From: JAICKM01 sp050998805
Lineage (GTDB): Bacteria > Chloroflexota > Chloroflexia > QHBQ01 > JAICKM01
DNA: 64,000 nucleotides
Direction: 5' to 3'
NCBI GenBank assembly: GCA_050998805.1
Contig: JBPCPV010000025.1
Coordinates: forward strand, 62,001 to 126,000
This document shows positions 48,813-57,405 of the stretch, piece by piece. Positions within the stretch are counted from its first letter, which is position 1. Each line of letters starts with the position of its first letter. Both the position numbers and the translations under genes were made by a program. The notes under the pieces were generated by a model. That model was not told the DNA's origin, did not search any database, and saw only the letters and a list, made by a program, of their open reading frames with translations.

Positions 48813-48840
48813 ATTATAGCATCCGCGCCGCTACTGTCAA
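48813..48840 (-). promoter_or_regulatory. Promoter for the antirepressor-like gene
   Basis: TTGACA, 16-nt spacer, TATAAT on the minus strand, back to back with the plus-strand promoter. Confidence 0.8.
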
Positions 48841-48846
48841 GCACGG

Positions 48847-48876
48847 TTGACAAAACGATGCCCATTCGGCTAAAAT
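48847..48876 (+). promoter_or_regulatory. Promoter for the MNT-type gene
   Basis: TTGACA, 18-nt spacer, TAAAAT. The two -35 boxes form TGTCAA-GCACGG-TTGACA, the same arrangement as at 38319-38336. Confidence 0.75.
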
Positions 48877-48896
48877 CGTCTGGAAGGGACACCCCA

Positions 48897-49090
48897 ATGG
48901 GCATTGACGACCTCCTGACACCAAAACGCGACGACATCCTCCGCACCGCAGCCCGCTACGGCGCATCGAACGTCCGAGTCTTCGGCTCCGTGGCGCGAGG
49001 CGAAGCTGGCCCCGACAGCGATGTAGACCTCCTCAAGGATTATACCAATCTCTTCGTGATAGAGTGCTTGGGGAGGCGGTGCCGCTGTGA
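48897..49090 (+). pseudogene. MNT-type nucleotidyltransferase antitoxin, internally deleted and frameshifted
   Basis: The first 44 codons read MGIDDLLTPKRDDIL... to VRVFGSVARGEAGPDSDVDLL, the minimal nucleotidyltransferase core GSxxRG...SDxDL. In the next frame, 49035-49090 reads GLYQSLRDRVLGEAVPL then stop, the normal C-terminal end of MNT proteins. About 25-30 codons between are missing and the frame is shifted. In HEPN/MNT pairs this protein adenylylates its toxin partner; no HEPN gene is next to it. Promoter and ribosome site are still good, so decay may be recent. Confidence 0.75.
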
Positions 49091-49114
49091 GAGATAACCG
49101 CCAAGCTAGACGTT

Positions 49115-49150
49115 CGTAATTCATAACTCAAAACTCAAAACTCAAAATTA
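49115..49150. repeat. CAAAACT heptamers before the DnaQ-WYL gene
   Basis: Four units of ACTCAAA between the broken MNT gene and the next start. Confidence 0.85.
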
Positions 49151-49162
49151 AGCACAGGCGCC

Positions 49163-50017
49163 ATGCTAGACGAAACAAGCCCAATCGAAGGCATCACCTT
49201 CGCCGTCGTAGATGTCGAGACGACCGGCCTCAGCCCTGCACGGGGCGACCGTATCTGCGAGGTCGGGGTGGTGCGTGGGCGCGGCGGTTCGGTGCTCGAC
49301 AGCTTCACCACGCTGGTCAACCCGCAGCGGGAGATCAGCCCCGGCGCGCGGCGGGTCAACGGCATCACCTCGAACATGGTCCGCCGGTCGCCGGTCTTCG
49401 CCGATGTGGCCGGGGAGGTGGCGACGCTGCTCGCGGGCACCGTGCTGGTGGGGCACAACATCGGCTTCGACCTCGGCTTCCTGCGTAACGAGATGACCCC
49501 CGCCGCCGGAGGTGCCGGTGCGCTGCCGGGCCTCGTGGTAGACACACTGCAACTCGCCCGTAACTGCTACCAGTTTCCGAGCAATTCGCTCGAGGCGGTC
49601 AGCGCGATCCTCAAACTCCGCAACCGCGACGCCCACCGCGCGCTTGCCGACGCCACTACAACATGGCGCGTCTTGATCTGGTTCATCAACGACCTGCGCG
49701 ACCGAGGTAGGCAGATCGACTCGCTGGCCGACCTGCTGGCCTTCCAGGGGCGGCTCGACCTCGCTCCGCGGCCTTACCTGCCGACCTCGGCACCACCGGA
49801 GGCCGTGCCCACTCTGATCAGCCAGGCCATCGCCGACGGGCTGCTCCTGCGACTGCGTTATGCTTCGCCGGGGAGCGCGCCGACCGAGCGGTTGGTGGCC
49901 CCGCGCCGCGTCGCCCTGGAGCGCGAGACGCTCTACCTCGTCGCCTACTGCCACCTGCGGCAGGAGGAGCGCAGCTTCCGCTTCGACCGCATCCTCAAGC
50001 TGGAGGCAGGCGAATGA
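49163..50017 (+). CDS. DnaQ-type 3'-5' exonuclease fused to a WYL domain
   Basis: 284 residues. Residues 10-175 form a DEDDh exonuclease: ExoI VVDVETTG, ExoII GHNIGFDLGFL, ExoIII HRALADATTTW, all catalytic acids and the His present. Residues 205-280 form a WYL-type ligand-binding domain (SQAIADGLLLRLRY, VAPRRVALERETLYLVAYCHL, FRFDRILKLE). WYL domains usually sit in transcription factors and sense nucleic acid or nucleotide signals; a fusion to an exonuclease suggests regulated trimming or repair. It overlaps endonuclease V by 4 bp, so it probably acts in the same DNA repair operon. Upstream is repeat DNA with no ribosome site. Confidence 0.85.
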   Translation: MLDETSPIEGITFAVVDVETTGLSPARGDRICEVGVVRGRGGSVLDSFTTLVNPQREISPGARRVNGITSNMVRRSPVFADVAGEVATLLAGTVLVGHNIGFDLGFLRNEMTPAAGGAGALPGLVVDTLQLARNCYQFPSNSLEAVSAILKLRNRDAHRALADATTTWRVLIWFINDLRDRGRQIDSLADLLAFQGRLDLAPRPYLPTSAPPEAVPTLISQAIADGLLLRLRYASPGSAPTERLVAPRRVALERETLYLVAYCHLRQEERSFRFDRILKLEAGE

Positions 50018-50706
50018 CGCGCCTGCCTCCCGAGCAGCTCCACCGCTGGGACGTGACTCCACAAGAAGCCTTCGCCATACAGCACCGCCTCGCCGCGCGG
50101 GTCGAGAGGCAGACCCGCCTCGGCGAGGTGCGCGTGATAGCAGGCGTGGACATGAGCGCGACCGGCGTAGCCCGCGCCGCCGTCGTCCTCCTCAGTTACC
50201 CCGACCTCGACACAATCGAGATCGCCCGCGCCGAGAAGCCGCTCGATTTCCCCTACGTGCCTGGGCTGCTGAGTTTCCGCGAAGGCCCTGCCGTCACCGC
50301 CGCCTTCGCGCGCCTCAGCCGGAGGCCCGACCTCGTGATGTTCGACGGTCAGGGCATCGCCCACCCCCGCCGCATCGGCATCGCCGCGCACATCGGTGTG
50401 CTGCTCGACCTACCGAGCATCGGCGTCGCCAAGTCGGTCCTCGTAGGGCGCTCCGCCGACCCAGGCCCCGACCCCGGAGATTGGACACCGATGACCGACA
50501 AAGGCGAGGTGGTAGGGGCCGCCCTCCGCACGAAGCCGAGAGTCAAGCCTGTCTATATCTCCATCGGCAATCGCATAGACCTGCCGTCGGCTATAGAGTG
50601 GGTGCTGGCTGTCTGCCGGGGCTACCGCCTGCCTGAGCCGACGAGGCGGGCGCACAACGCGGCGGCTGTCGCAGAGGGAGGAGACAATACTACGTGTGGC
50701 GACTAG
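50014..50706 (+). CDS. nfi: Endonuclease V (deoxyinosine-specific)
   Basis: 230 residues. It nicks one base 3' of deoxyinosine in DNA, or inosine in RNA. Motifs in order are VRVIAGVDMSATG (catalytic Asp), YVPGLLSFREGPAV (Glu and the wedge-adjacent region), PDLVMFDGQGIAHPRRIGIAAHIGV, IGVAKSVLVG, PVYISIGNRIDLPSAIEWV. Length is normal. The ATG overlaps the stop of the DnaQ-WYL gene, and the next gene overlaps its end by 13 bp. Confidence 0.95.
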   Translation: MTRLPPEQLHRWDVTPQEAFAIQHRLAARVERQTRLGEVRVIAGVDMSATGVARAAVVLLSYPDLDTIEIARAEKPLDFPYVPGLLSFREGPAVTAAFARLSRRPDLVMFDGQGIAHPRRIGIAAHIGVLLDLPSIGVAKSVLVGRSADPGPDPGDWTPMTDKGEVVGAALRTKPRVKPVYISIGNRIDLPSAIEWVLAVCRGYRLPEPTRRAHNAAAVAEGGDNTTCGD

Positions 50707-51638
50707 CACTCAGCTTGATGCTGCTCGGCATAACGGCGCTGGCTGTCGGCCAGGTGGCCCGCCAGGCCCCTTTGCCCACGCCGAGCCTACCCGGCCGCCT
50801 TGCCTACGTCGTCGCCGGCAACATCTGGCTCTGGCAGGGCGGCGCGCACCAGCTCACCCGCACCGGGCACGACGGCTCCCCCTCGCTCTCAGCCGACGGC
50901 ACACAGCTCGCCTACGTGCGCTACGACGACAGCTTCTCCGACATCCTGCTTGCCGCGGTGACCGGAGGGCAGCCCACCTTCCTGACGAACAACCGGCCCG
51001 CCGCCGAGACCGGCAGCAAGCCTTACGTTGATGCGGCGGTCTGGGCCTTCACCCCCTCCTGGTCGCCCGACGCCGGCCGCCTCGCATACACCTCGGACAA
51101 GGGCACCGACGCACCCGTGCTCTGGATCATGACCCCCGCAGGGTCAGCCCCCCACTCCCTCACTACCAGCCCGCCGAATCCGCCCCTCGAACGCCCACAG
51201 TGGTCCCCCGACGGCACAACGGTTGCCGCAGTCAGCATGGGCAGCGGTAAGGACGAGGTATGGAGCCTGAACCTGGATAACGGCGTCTGGAGCGAGGTCG
51301 CTGCGCCGCCCGACGGTGCATACGACCCGACATGGTCGCCCGACGGCAAGATAGTGGCCTATGCCGGGCGCAGCGGCCGACAGACCGACATATATGCCGT
51401 GCCCGCAGATCGGTCGGCAACGCCCGTACAGCTCACGCACCTCGGCGTGGCACGAAGCCCGGTCTTCTCGCCTGACGGCCGGCAACTCGCCTTCCTCGCC
51501 GAAAAAGACGAGCGGTTCCAGGTCTTTGTGGCCGACCTCAGTGTGGATAAGAGCAGCTACAGGGCCGCCGCCCCACAACAGGTAACGGACAACTCAGAAG
51601 GCGTGGACGCAGCCTCCGGCCTCTCCTGGAGCAAATAG
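50694..51638 (+). CDS. TolB-like PD40 beta-propeller protein, exported
   Basis: 314 residues. A short hydrophobic N-terminus (MWRLALSLMLLGITALAVGQ) suggests a signal peptide or anchor. Six blade repeats of the PD40 type follow, each with a (P/S)xxSPDGxxxAY core (SLSADGTQLAYV, SWSPDAGRLAYT, QWSPDGTTVAAV, TWSPDGKIVAYA, VFSPDGRQLAFL). Such propellers bind partners outside the membrane. It overlaps the endonuclease V gene, but a role in repair is unlikely. Confidence 0.83.
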   Translation: MWRLALSLMLLGITALAVGQVARQAPLPTPSLPGRLAYVVAGNIWLWQGGAHQLTRTGHDGSPSLSADGTQLAYVRYDDSFSDILLAAVTGGQPTFLTNNRPAAETGSKPYVDAAVWAFTPSWSPDAGRLAYTSDKGTDAPVLWIMTPAGSAPHSLTTSPPNPPLERPQWSPDGTTVAAVSMGSGKDEVWSLNLDNGVWSEVAAPPDGAYDPTWSPDGKIVAYAGRSGRQTDIYAVPADRSATPVQLTHLGVARSPVFSPDGRQLAFLAEKDERFQVFVADLSVDKSSYRAAAPQQVTDNSEGVDAASGLSWSK

Positions 51639-51695
51639 CCGGAAGGGCAGCCCGTGTTAGAGCTACCCTCCCAGCTGATAGCTGACGGCTGAACG

Positions 51696-51932
51696 CTATT
51701 TCTTTGCTGCGCTCGCCGGCTTGGCCGCGCTCGATGTCTTCGCGCCGCCGGTAGCAGCCGCGCCGCCGGCCGCCTTGGCCTCAGAGCCGGAACCGATCCG
51801 ATAGACTCCCGTGCCGCACGTTGGGCAAACGCCCTTCGTGGCGGGGCGTCCGTTCTTCATCGTGACTTGCTCCGGGTTCTTGATGTCTACGGTTTTCCGA
51901 CACTTCACACAGTACGCTTGGCTCGCTGCCAT
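51696..51932 (-). CDS. DUF5679 zinc-ribbon protein with basic tail
   Basis: 78 residues. CVKCRKTVDIKNPEQVTMKNG and RPATKGVCPTCGTGVYRIG give two CxxC pairs, the DUF5679 pattern. The C-terminal third is Ala/Lys/Ser-rich, like a histone H1-type tail, and may bind nucleic acid. Start has AAGGAGG. The family's function is unknown. Confidence 0.88.
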   Translation of the reverse strand: MAASQAYCVKCRKTVDIKNPEQVTMKNGRPATKGVCPTCGTGVYRIGSGSEAKAAGGAAATGGAKTSSAAKPASAAKK

Positions 51933-52011
51933 GATGATACCTCCTTATGCTAAATCACAGGCCCCATCACAATTGACGTGACCTTACCGAAGTCCGCAGG
52001 TGGGCAGGCGA

Positions 52012-53271
52012 CTAATGCACTTCCTCAGCGCCGTTCGCCTGTAGCACCCGCATGACTGCGCCATGAGTTAGTTGGTCGGTGCGGACCGACACGAGAACAT
52101 CCCCATGCTCGATCCGCCCCGCCAGGGTGTGTGCGTGCTCTTGCGGCACGCCTGCATCGATCAGAGCGCCGACGAGACCGCCGGTGATCCCCCCCGCGAT
52201 GAGGCCGGTGACGGCCGCCGCGAGCGGGCCTGCCGCTATAATCGGCCCGATCCCCGGGATCGCCAGTGCCGCGAGACCGACCAGCAGCCCCGCCAACCCG
52301 CCGAAGATCGCCCCGCGCCCAGCGCCGACATGACCTTCCTCCGCATCCACGCCGCCGGCGTCGTCTAGGCTCTGCGCGGCGGTCACGTCGCCGGTCTGCG
52401 CCTCAGCTTCGCCGGCAGGCGCGACCTCGGCGGTTTCGGTGCTGAGGTCACGCGCCACCAGCGAAATATCCTCCGGCCGTATACCGATCCCGTGCAGGCC
52501 GCTGATTGCCCTCTGCGCCGCATCAAGGCTCGCGAACGCGGCCAGCACTGTAGCCGCCGCGCCCGCCGCCTGGGGCAGGTTCTCCATGCCGCCCGCCGTC
52601 AGATCGTCGCGGATCTCGTTCGTCTTCGGCTGGCCGAACTCCTGCCGCTCGTATTCGTTGCGCTCCGAGGAGAGGCCGGACATGCTCTCGGCCTGCTGGA
52701 TTACCTTCGTGTTCGCTTCGGTCTTCGCATTCACCCGCGCACTCGTCTCGCCGGGCGCCGACGAGGACGTGCCGAACGAAATGTAGTCCCGCTGCGGGTC
52801 CATGTAGCCCGCCGGATTTGTGACGCCGATCGGGGAGGTGTTGGGTCCACCCTGAGACTCCCGCTCAATAGTCGTATCGGCCAGGGCGTCGGCGTATGGC
52901 TCCGTGCCGGTGAGGTCGGCGGCGGCTTCCGGCTGGACACGGCGCTCTTGCCGGCTGATATTCTCCTCAGCGGCCTCACGGTCGGACAGGAGCTTCGCGG
53001 TGTCGGTCACCTGCATACCGTCCGCCTCGACATCCCGACGCGCGGGGTTAGCCTCGCCGGGGCGCGCACCTCCCGCGCTCTGTATCACGTCCGGAGGGGT
53101 CGTGAGGGTCGGCCTGCTGGGTGTGCCGATGACGGGGTTCGGCCCTTCTGCTTTCCCGGCGTCGGTCCCGCCGAGCGTCACCTGGGTCGTCGGCGGCTGG
53201 GGAGACGGCTCGGTGCCGGGATCCAGCCCCATGCCGGGGTCGCCCTCTCGCTCTTCTTCCTTCGGGTCCAT
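52012..53271 (-). CDS. Stress-type protein with disordered N-terminus and glycine-zipper membrane region
   Basis: 419 residues. The first 230 are polar and probably disordered, with no recognisable domain. Residues about 235-275 (VLAAFASLDAAQRAISGLHGIGIRPEDISLVAR) resemble the general stress protein 17M fold. A glycine-zipper hydrophobic block (FGGLAGLLVGLAALAIPGIGPI) is nearly identical to that of the DUF2382 protein at 8580, and the end (VRTDQLTHGAVMRVLQANGAEEV) also matches that family. It lacks the DUF2382 repeats. Function unknown. Confidence 0.72.
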   Translation of the reverse strand: MDPKEEEREGDPGMGLDPGTEPSPQPPTTQVTLGGTDAGKAEGPNPVIGTPSRPTLTTPPDVIQSAGGARPGEANPARRDVEADGMQVTDTAKLLSDREAAEENISRQERRVQPEAAADLTGTEPYADALADTTIERESQGGPNTSPIGVTNPAGYMDPQRDYISFGTSSSAPGETSARVNAKTEANTKVIQQAESMSGLSSERNEYERQEFGQPKTNEIRDDLTAGGMENLPQAAGAAATVLAAFASLDAAQRAISGLHGIGIRPEDISLVARDLSTETAEVAPAGEAEAQTGDVTAAQSLDDAGGVDAEEGHVGAGRGAIFGGLAGLLVGLAALAIPGIGPIIAAGPLAAAVTGLIAGGITGGLVGALIDAGVPQEHAHTLAGRIEHGDVLVSVRTDQLTHGAVMRVLQANGAEEVH

Positions 53272-53385
53272 GTACGTCTCCGCCTTTCTTCGTGCCTACA
53301 CACGCACTCATGTGAATACTAACGCTGTGCCTGTAGCTTTGTTATGTGCGTGGGCCTCGATTCGTGCCTAAGTTTGGAAATTGCC

Positions 53386-54867
53386 TCAGCCGGCCTCTAC
53401 GTAGACCGCGACAGCCGTGATATTGTCGGTCCCTCCGGCTTCGTTCGCCTCGGCGATCAGCCGCGCACAGGCAGCCTGGGGGTCGCTTTCCGTAGACAGA
53501 ACCTCGCGCAGACGCTCGTCGGGCACCATGCCGCTGAGGCCGTCGGAGCAGAGCAGAATGCGCGTGCCCGGCATCAGTTGCTCCACGAATATGTCGGCCT
53601 CGACATCCGGCTGCTCGCCCAGCGACTTGTAGATCATGCTCCGGTATGGGTGGGTCTTCGCCTCGTCCTCGCTGATCTGGCCCATATCCACCAACTGCTG
53701 CACCAGCGAATGATCCACCGTGATCTGCCTGAAGCCGTCCGGCTCAAGGATATAGGCGCGGCTGTCGCCGAGATTGGCGATATAGGCGGTTTGCCCAGCC
53801 ACCAGCGCGGCGACGAGGGTGGTGCCCATGTCGTTGCCCTGGGCGACGCGCTCTGCGTGGACACGCTCGGCTGCGTCCCGTACCACATCGGTCAGCAGGC
53901 GGGTGATCTCCTCCCCAGCCGGTTCACCCGCCTGCCTGCCGGCTTGGGGCATAATGAAGCGCCGCAGCAGGCCCTCGGTAACAGCTGCGATGGCGAGGCC
54001 GCTGGCGACTTCGCCGCCGGCGTGCCCGCCCATGCCGTCGGCCACGGCATAGACCCCTACAGACGCGCTGACCGACTCCTGGACAACCTGGCACTCGATA
54101 GCCGAGAGGCTGTCCTCGTTGAGTTCGCGGCGGCGGCCCAAGTCGGAGATCCGCCCCGAGCGGAGGCCGCGGCTTGGCGCGCGCGGCGAAACTGCGTCGA
54201 GGATCCCCGCGAGCTTGGCGTTGTCCTCGGCGTACTCGTGGGCACGCTCCTCCGGCTCGTGAGACGCTAGGCGCGACTTGTGTAGGTTCGCCAGCACGGC
54301 GCGGTCGCTGTCAATCAGCACGTTCTCAGCGCCGCCGTCGGGGCCGAGCACGCCGTGGTTGTGCAGGTAGCCAAGCGCGTCGCTGAGTTGCTCTCCCCAG
54401 CCGAGTACCGTGGCCGCAGGCTGCGGCAGCGGAAGGCGGTCGAGCGGCGTTCCCTCACCAGCCTCAGACACGGAGTAATACCGCTCGGAGCCGTATGGCG
54501 CATAGCTGAACGTGTCTACTAGCCTCGCCAAGTTTGGGTGGTTCAACCCCTGCTCGACAACCGCCGGGTCGCGTATCGCGGCGTTCCGCTCGTTCGACTC
54601 GACCACGACGTACTCCGGCGCGTGCGCGTCGCCGTTGAGCGCCGTGCCGCAACGGGCGCAGACCTGCGCCGCTGGTGAGGAGAGCGCGCCGCAAGGGGAG
54701 CAGCGCTGTTGCCCCCGCGCCCGCGCGCGATAAAGGTTGACGCTCGGCCCGCGCTCGATCACACCGCCCAGAGTGTAGCGCCCGTCGAGTATCGCGCCCT
54801 CCGGCAGGGCATGGAGGCTCTCTTTGTCGAAAGGCAAGGTCTCGGTGCGGGCTGTCGTCGCTGTCAT
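53386..54867 (-). CDS. Pseudokinase-PP2C phosphatase fusion with inserted zinc ribbon
   Basis: 493 residues. Residues about 20-240 follow a protein kinase layout (ILDGRYTLGGVIERGPSVNLYRA, LNHPNLARLVDTFSY, LGYLHNHGVLGPDGGAENVLID) but lack VAIK lysine, HRD and DFG, so it is a pseudokinase. A zinc ribbon (CSPCGALSSPAAQVCARCG) sits between its first strands. Residues about 245-490 are a PP2C phosphatase with RRRELNEDS, VADGMGGHAGGE, LGDSRAY, CSDGLSGM and GGTDNITAV. It most likely reverses the kinase at 55928. The start ATG 54867 follows AGGGG. Confidence 0.88.
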   Translation of the reverse strand: MTATTARTETLPFDKESLHALPEGAILDGRYTLGGVIERGPSVNLYRARARGQQRCSPCGALSSPAAQVCARCGTALNGDAHAPEYVVVESNERNAAIRDPAVVEQGLNHPNLARLVDTFSYAPYGSERYYSVSEAGEGTPLDRLPLPQPAATVLGWGEQLSDALGYLHNHGVLGPDGGAENVLIDSDRAVLANLHKSRLASHEPEERAHEYAEDNAKLAGILDAVSPRAPSRGLRSGRISDLGRRRELNEDSLSAIECQVVQESVSASVGVYAVADGMGGHAGGEVASGLAIAAVTEGLLRRFIMPQAGRQAGEPAGEEITRLLTDVVRDAAERVHAERVAQGNDMGTTLVAALVAGQTAYIANLGDSRAYILEPDGFRQITVDHSLVQQLVDMGQISEDEAKTHPYRSMIYKSLGEQPDVEADIFVEQLMPGTRILLCSDGLSGMVPDERLREVLSTESDPQAACARLIAEANEAGGTDNITAVAVYVEAG

Positions 54868-54880
54868 GGCGTCCCCTGTT

Positions 54881-55837
54881 CTACGGCACCCTGTAGATGA
54901 ACCCAACACTGCCGAAGGCAATTGTCATGCCGCCTGTCAGCAGATTCCTGTCGGTGCGGTCGCCGTTGACGAATGTGCCGTTTTCCGACTTGAGATCCTC
55001 GACCACAAAGCCGTCGGCCTCTTGGGTGAGGCGCGCATGATGCTCCGAGACGGTCTGCCAACCCGCGAACTGCTCGTCAACCACGATGTCGTTATCGGTC
55101 GCCCGGCCCACGGTAACGATGCTGCGGGCCAGCACGAACTCGAGTTGCTCGTCCACCCGCGAAACCGTTTCGAGATACGGCATCATCGCCTCGTCCACGA
55201 CCGCAGCCGGCGCTGCCGCTGCCGGCCGGAGATCTTGCCCGCACTCGTCACAGAAACGGCGGCCCGGCGCGTTGAGCGTGCTACAGTTCGGGCAGCGTAT
55301 CTCTGCCGGAGCAGGAGCGACCACTGCCGGCGGGGGAGCGAGCGCCGGCGCTGCGGCGACTACTGCGGGCGCGGCCGGCGGGGCCGGTGCGTCGTAGTCG
55401 CCGTCACCCGCCAGCCCCGCTTCGGCGACCGGCGCGCTGCGGCGCATCATAAAGAAGACCGCGCCCGCCGCCAGCGCCGCAATCGCGAGTATGCCTATCA
55501 CCCAGGCCAACAGCGAGTTGCCGTTGTTGGTGCTCGTCCCCTGTGTGTTCGTGGCGTTATTGCCTGCGCCCGCCACGGGGGCCGCGCCGTTCGCGCCTCC
55601 GGTAGCTACCGGCGCGGCCCCTCCGGTCGAGACCGGCGCGGCCGCCCCCGTTCCGACCGCGCCCGGCGCTGCGGGCGTGGGTGCCACGGTCAACGCAGCA
55701 AGCGCGCCCCCCGATACCGGCGCGGCGTCGCCCGGTCGCGCGATCACCACGCACGCAAACATCAGCGAAAGGAGCGCGGCGATGGCGACACCACTCCGAA
55801 AACGAGATCTAAATGACGACTGAAAAGCCAATACCAT
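54881..55837 (-). CDS. FHA-domain membrane protein with zinc ribbon
   Basis: 318 residues. An N-terminal hydrophobic segment (AIAALLSLMFACVVI), a Gly/Ala/Pro-rich outer linker, a second membrane helix (LLAWVIGILAIAALAAGAVFF), then a cytosolic zinc ribbon (CPNCSTLNAPGRRFCDECG). A C-terminal FHA domain follows (SIVTVGRATDNDIVVDE, SEHHARLTQEADGFVVEDLKSENGTFVNG). FHA domains bind phosphothreonine. It lies between the kinase and phosphatase genes and is probably their adaptor or substrate. Start has AGGAGG. Confidence 0.88.
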   Translation of the reverse strand: MVLAFQSSFRSRFRSGVAIAALLSLMFACVVIARPGDAAPVSGGALAALTVAPTPAAPGAVGTGAAAPVSTGGAAPVATGGANGAAPVAGAGNNATNTQGTSTNNGNSLLAWVIGILAIAALAAGAVFFMMRRSAPVAEAGLAGDGDYDAPAPPAAPAVVAAAPALAPPPAVVAPAPAEIRCPNCSTLNAPGRRFCDECGQDLRPAAAAPAAVVDEAMMPYLETVSRVDEQLEFVLARSIVTVGRATDNDIVVDEQFAGWQTVSEHHARLTQEADGFVVEDLKSENGTFVNGDRTDRNLLTGGMTIAFGSVGFIYRVP

Positions 55838-55900
55838 TCTGCAAAAGCCTCCTACATGCTAATTACTCTCTCTTATGCTTACCGCGCCCCGATGATCACT

Positions 55901-55925
55901 GTAAGACACGGCTCCGTCCGTGGAC
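55901..55925. repeat. GTAAGACACGGCTCCGYCCG element, copy 2
   Basis: One base differs from copy 1 at 12561. It lies just past the end of the kinase gene. Confidence 0.75.
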
Positions 55926-55927
55926 CG

Positions 55928-57397
55928 CTATCCGCTAACAAACTGCATCCGCACCTTGCCTACCTGGATCAGATCCCCGTTGTGCAGCAGCAACGGGTCG
56001 TTCGCCCGGATGCGTTTATCGTTGAGGAAGGTGCCGTTTTCCGAACCGAGATCCTCCAGGCTGTAGCCCTGGCCGTCAGCGACAACCTGGGCGTGCCGCC
56101 GCGAGACGTAGGCCGATGGGTCACTATAGGTCAGGTCAATATGCGGGAAGATCTGCCGCGACAGGCTCCGCCTGCCGATGACGAACGGGTTTTCGTTCGG
56201 CGCGATGCGCCGCTCCCAGAGCACGCCGCGAGGCCCCATGACCTGTAACCGCGCTGAGGGCCTCCCGGCGAGGCCGCCTCCACAGATCCCGCAAAACCGC
56301 GCACCGGCCTTGTTCCGGTAGCCGCAGTTCGGGCAGATCGGCACCTGCCCCGGTGTACTCACCGACGGGGCCGCGGGCACGGTGACGACAGGCGGAACCG
56401 GCGCGGAGATTACCGCCGGCGGTGGCTGCGGCGCATTAATCACGACCGGTGGTTTCGCAGCCACCGGCGCGGCCTGCACGACCGGGGCCGGTATCGGAGA
56501 GGGGGCTGCCGCGACAACGCTTGAACCCGGCAACGGCTCAGGCTCCTTGAACGGTATGCCGTAGCATTGGCGGAGCTCCCGTTCCATTTCGAGCGCGTCT
56601 TGCGGGCGTTGGTCCATATCTCGCGCCATCGCCTTGATGATCAGCTGCTCAGTGTCGGGGGTCACCTGCGGGTTGAGATCGCGCAGGCTGGTCGGCGTGG
56701 TCGCCGGCGTCGGAGGTCGCCCGGTGAGCAGGTGGAAGAGCGTCGCCGCCAACGAGTATATATCCGAGCGCCCGTCGGTCTGCCCCTTGCCGAACTGCTC
56801 GAAGGGAGCGTAGGCTGCGGTACCCATCGAAACGGTGTCTTTGCGCTGCCCCACCTTGTACTTGCGGGCGATCCCGAAGTCGATCAACTTGACCTGGTAG
56901 TTCGGCATCACCATGATGTTCGCCGGCTTCACGTCCCGAAAGACGATCTGCGGCTTCTGCTCGTGCAGATACCGGAGCACTTGCGCGACTTGGATACCGT
57001 AGTAAAGGGCCTCCCGCTCGCCCATCGGCCTACCGCTCAACTGGTCGAGCTTCTTCTCAAGAGAGTCGCCCGGCACGAACTCCATCACCAGGTAAGGTCG
57101 CCCGTTCTCCTCGAAGGAGTCGCTGAATGTCGGCATATTCGGGTGGGCAAGGTGCTTGAGAATGTCGGCCTCGCGCTCGAAGGAGTCTATAGCTTGCTTG
57201 CGCTCGGCGGCGGCATCCGGCGCTCCCGCCTCTCCACTAGCCTCAGCCTCTGTCCGCATCTCCTTGACCGCGACCCGCACCCCGGGGTCGCGCGTGTCCT
57301 CCGCCAGATAGACCGCTCCCATGCCACCTCCCCCGAGCACCTTCAAGATCCGGTACCGGGAGTGCAATATAGACCCTAGAGGTAAGAAACCGTACAT
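55928..57397 (-). CDS. Ser/Thr protein kinase with C-terminal zinc ribbon and FHA domain
   Basis: 489 residues. Kinase domain (about 10-275): Gly loop VLGGGGMGAVYLAED, VAVKEM, catalytic loop IVFRDVKPANIM (Phe replaces the usual His of HRD), DFG in KLIDFGIARKY, TVSMGTAAYAPFEQF. A proline-rich linker, a zinc ribbon (CPNCGYRNKAGARFCGICG) and an FHA domain (FVIGRRSLSRQIFPHIDLTY, SRRHAQVVADGQGYSLEDLGSENGTFLND) follow. There is no transmembrane or PASTA part, so it is cytosolic. Its own FHA may bind its phosphorylated products. The ATG at 57397 is almost leaderless. Confidence 0.92.
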   Translation of the reverse strand: MYGFLPLGSILHSRYRILKVLGGGGMGAVYLAEDTRDPGVRVAVKEMRTEAEASGEAGAPDAAAERKQAIDSFEREADILKHLAHPNMPTFSDSFEENGRPYLVMEFVPGDSLEKKLDQLSGRPMGEREALYYGIQVAQVLRYLHEQKPQIVFRDVKPANIMVMPNYQVKLIDFGIARKYKVGQRKDTVSMGTAAYAPFEQFGKGQTDGRSDIYSLAATLFHLLTGRPPTPATTPTSLRDLNPQVTPDTEQLIIKAMARDMDQRPQDALEMERELRQCYGIPFKEPEPLPGSSVVAAAPSPIPAPVVQAAPVAAKPPVVINAPQPPPAVISAPVPPVVTVPAAPSVSTPGQVPICPNCGYRNKAGARFCGICGGGLAGRPSARLQVMGPRGVLWERRIAPNENPFVIGRRSLSRQIFPHIDLTYSDPSAYVSRRHAQVVADGQGYSLEDLGSENGTFLNDKRIRANDPLLLHNGDLIQVGKVRMQFVSG

Positions 57398-57405
57398 GGG
57401 AAAGA

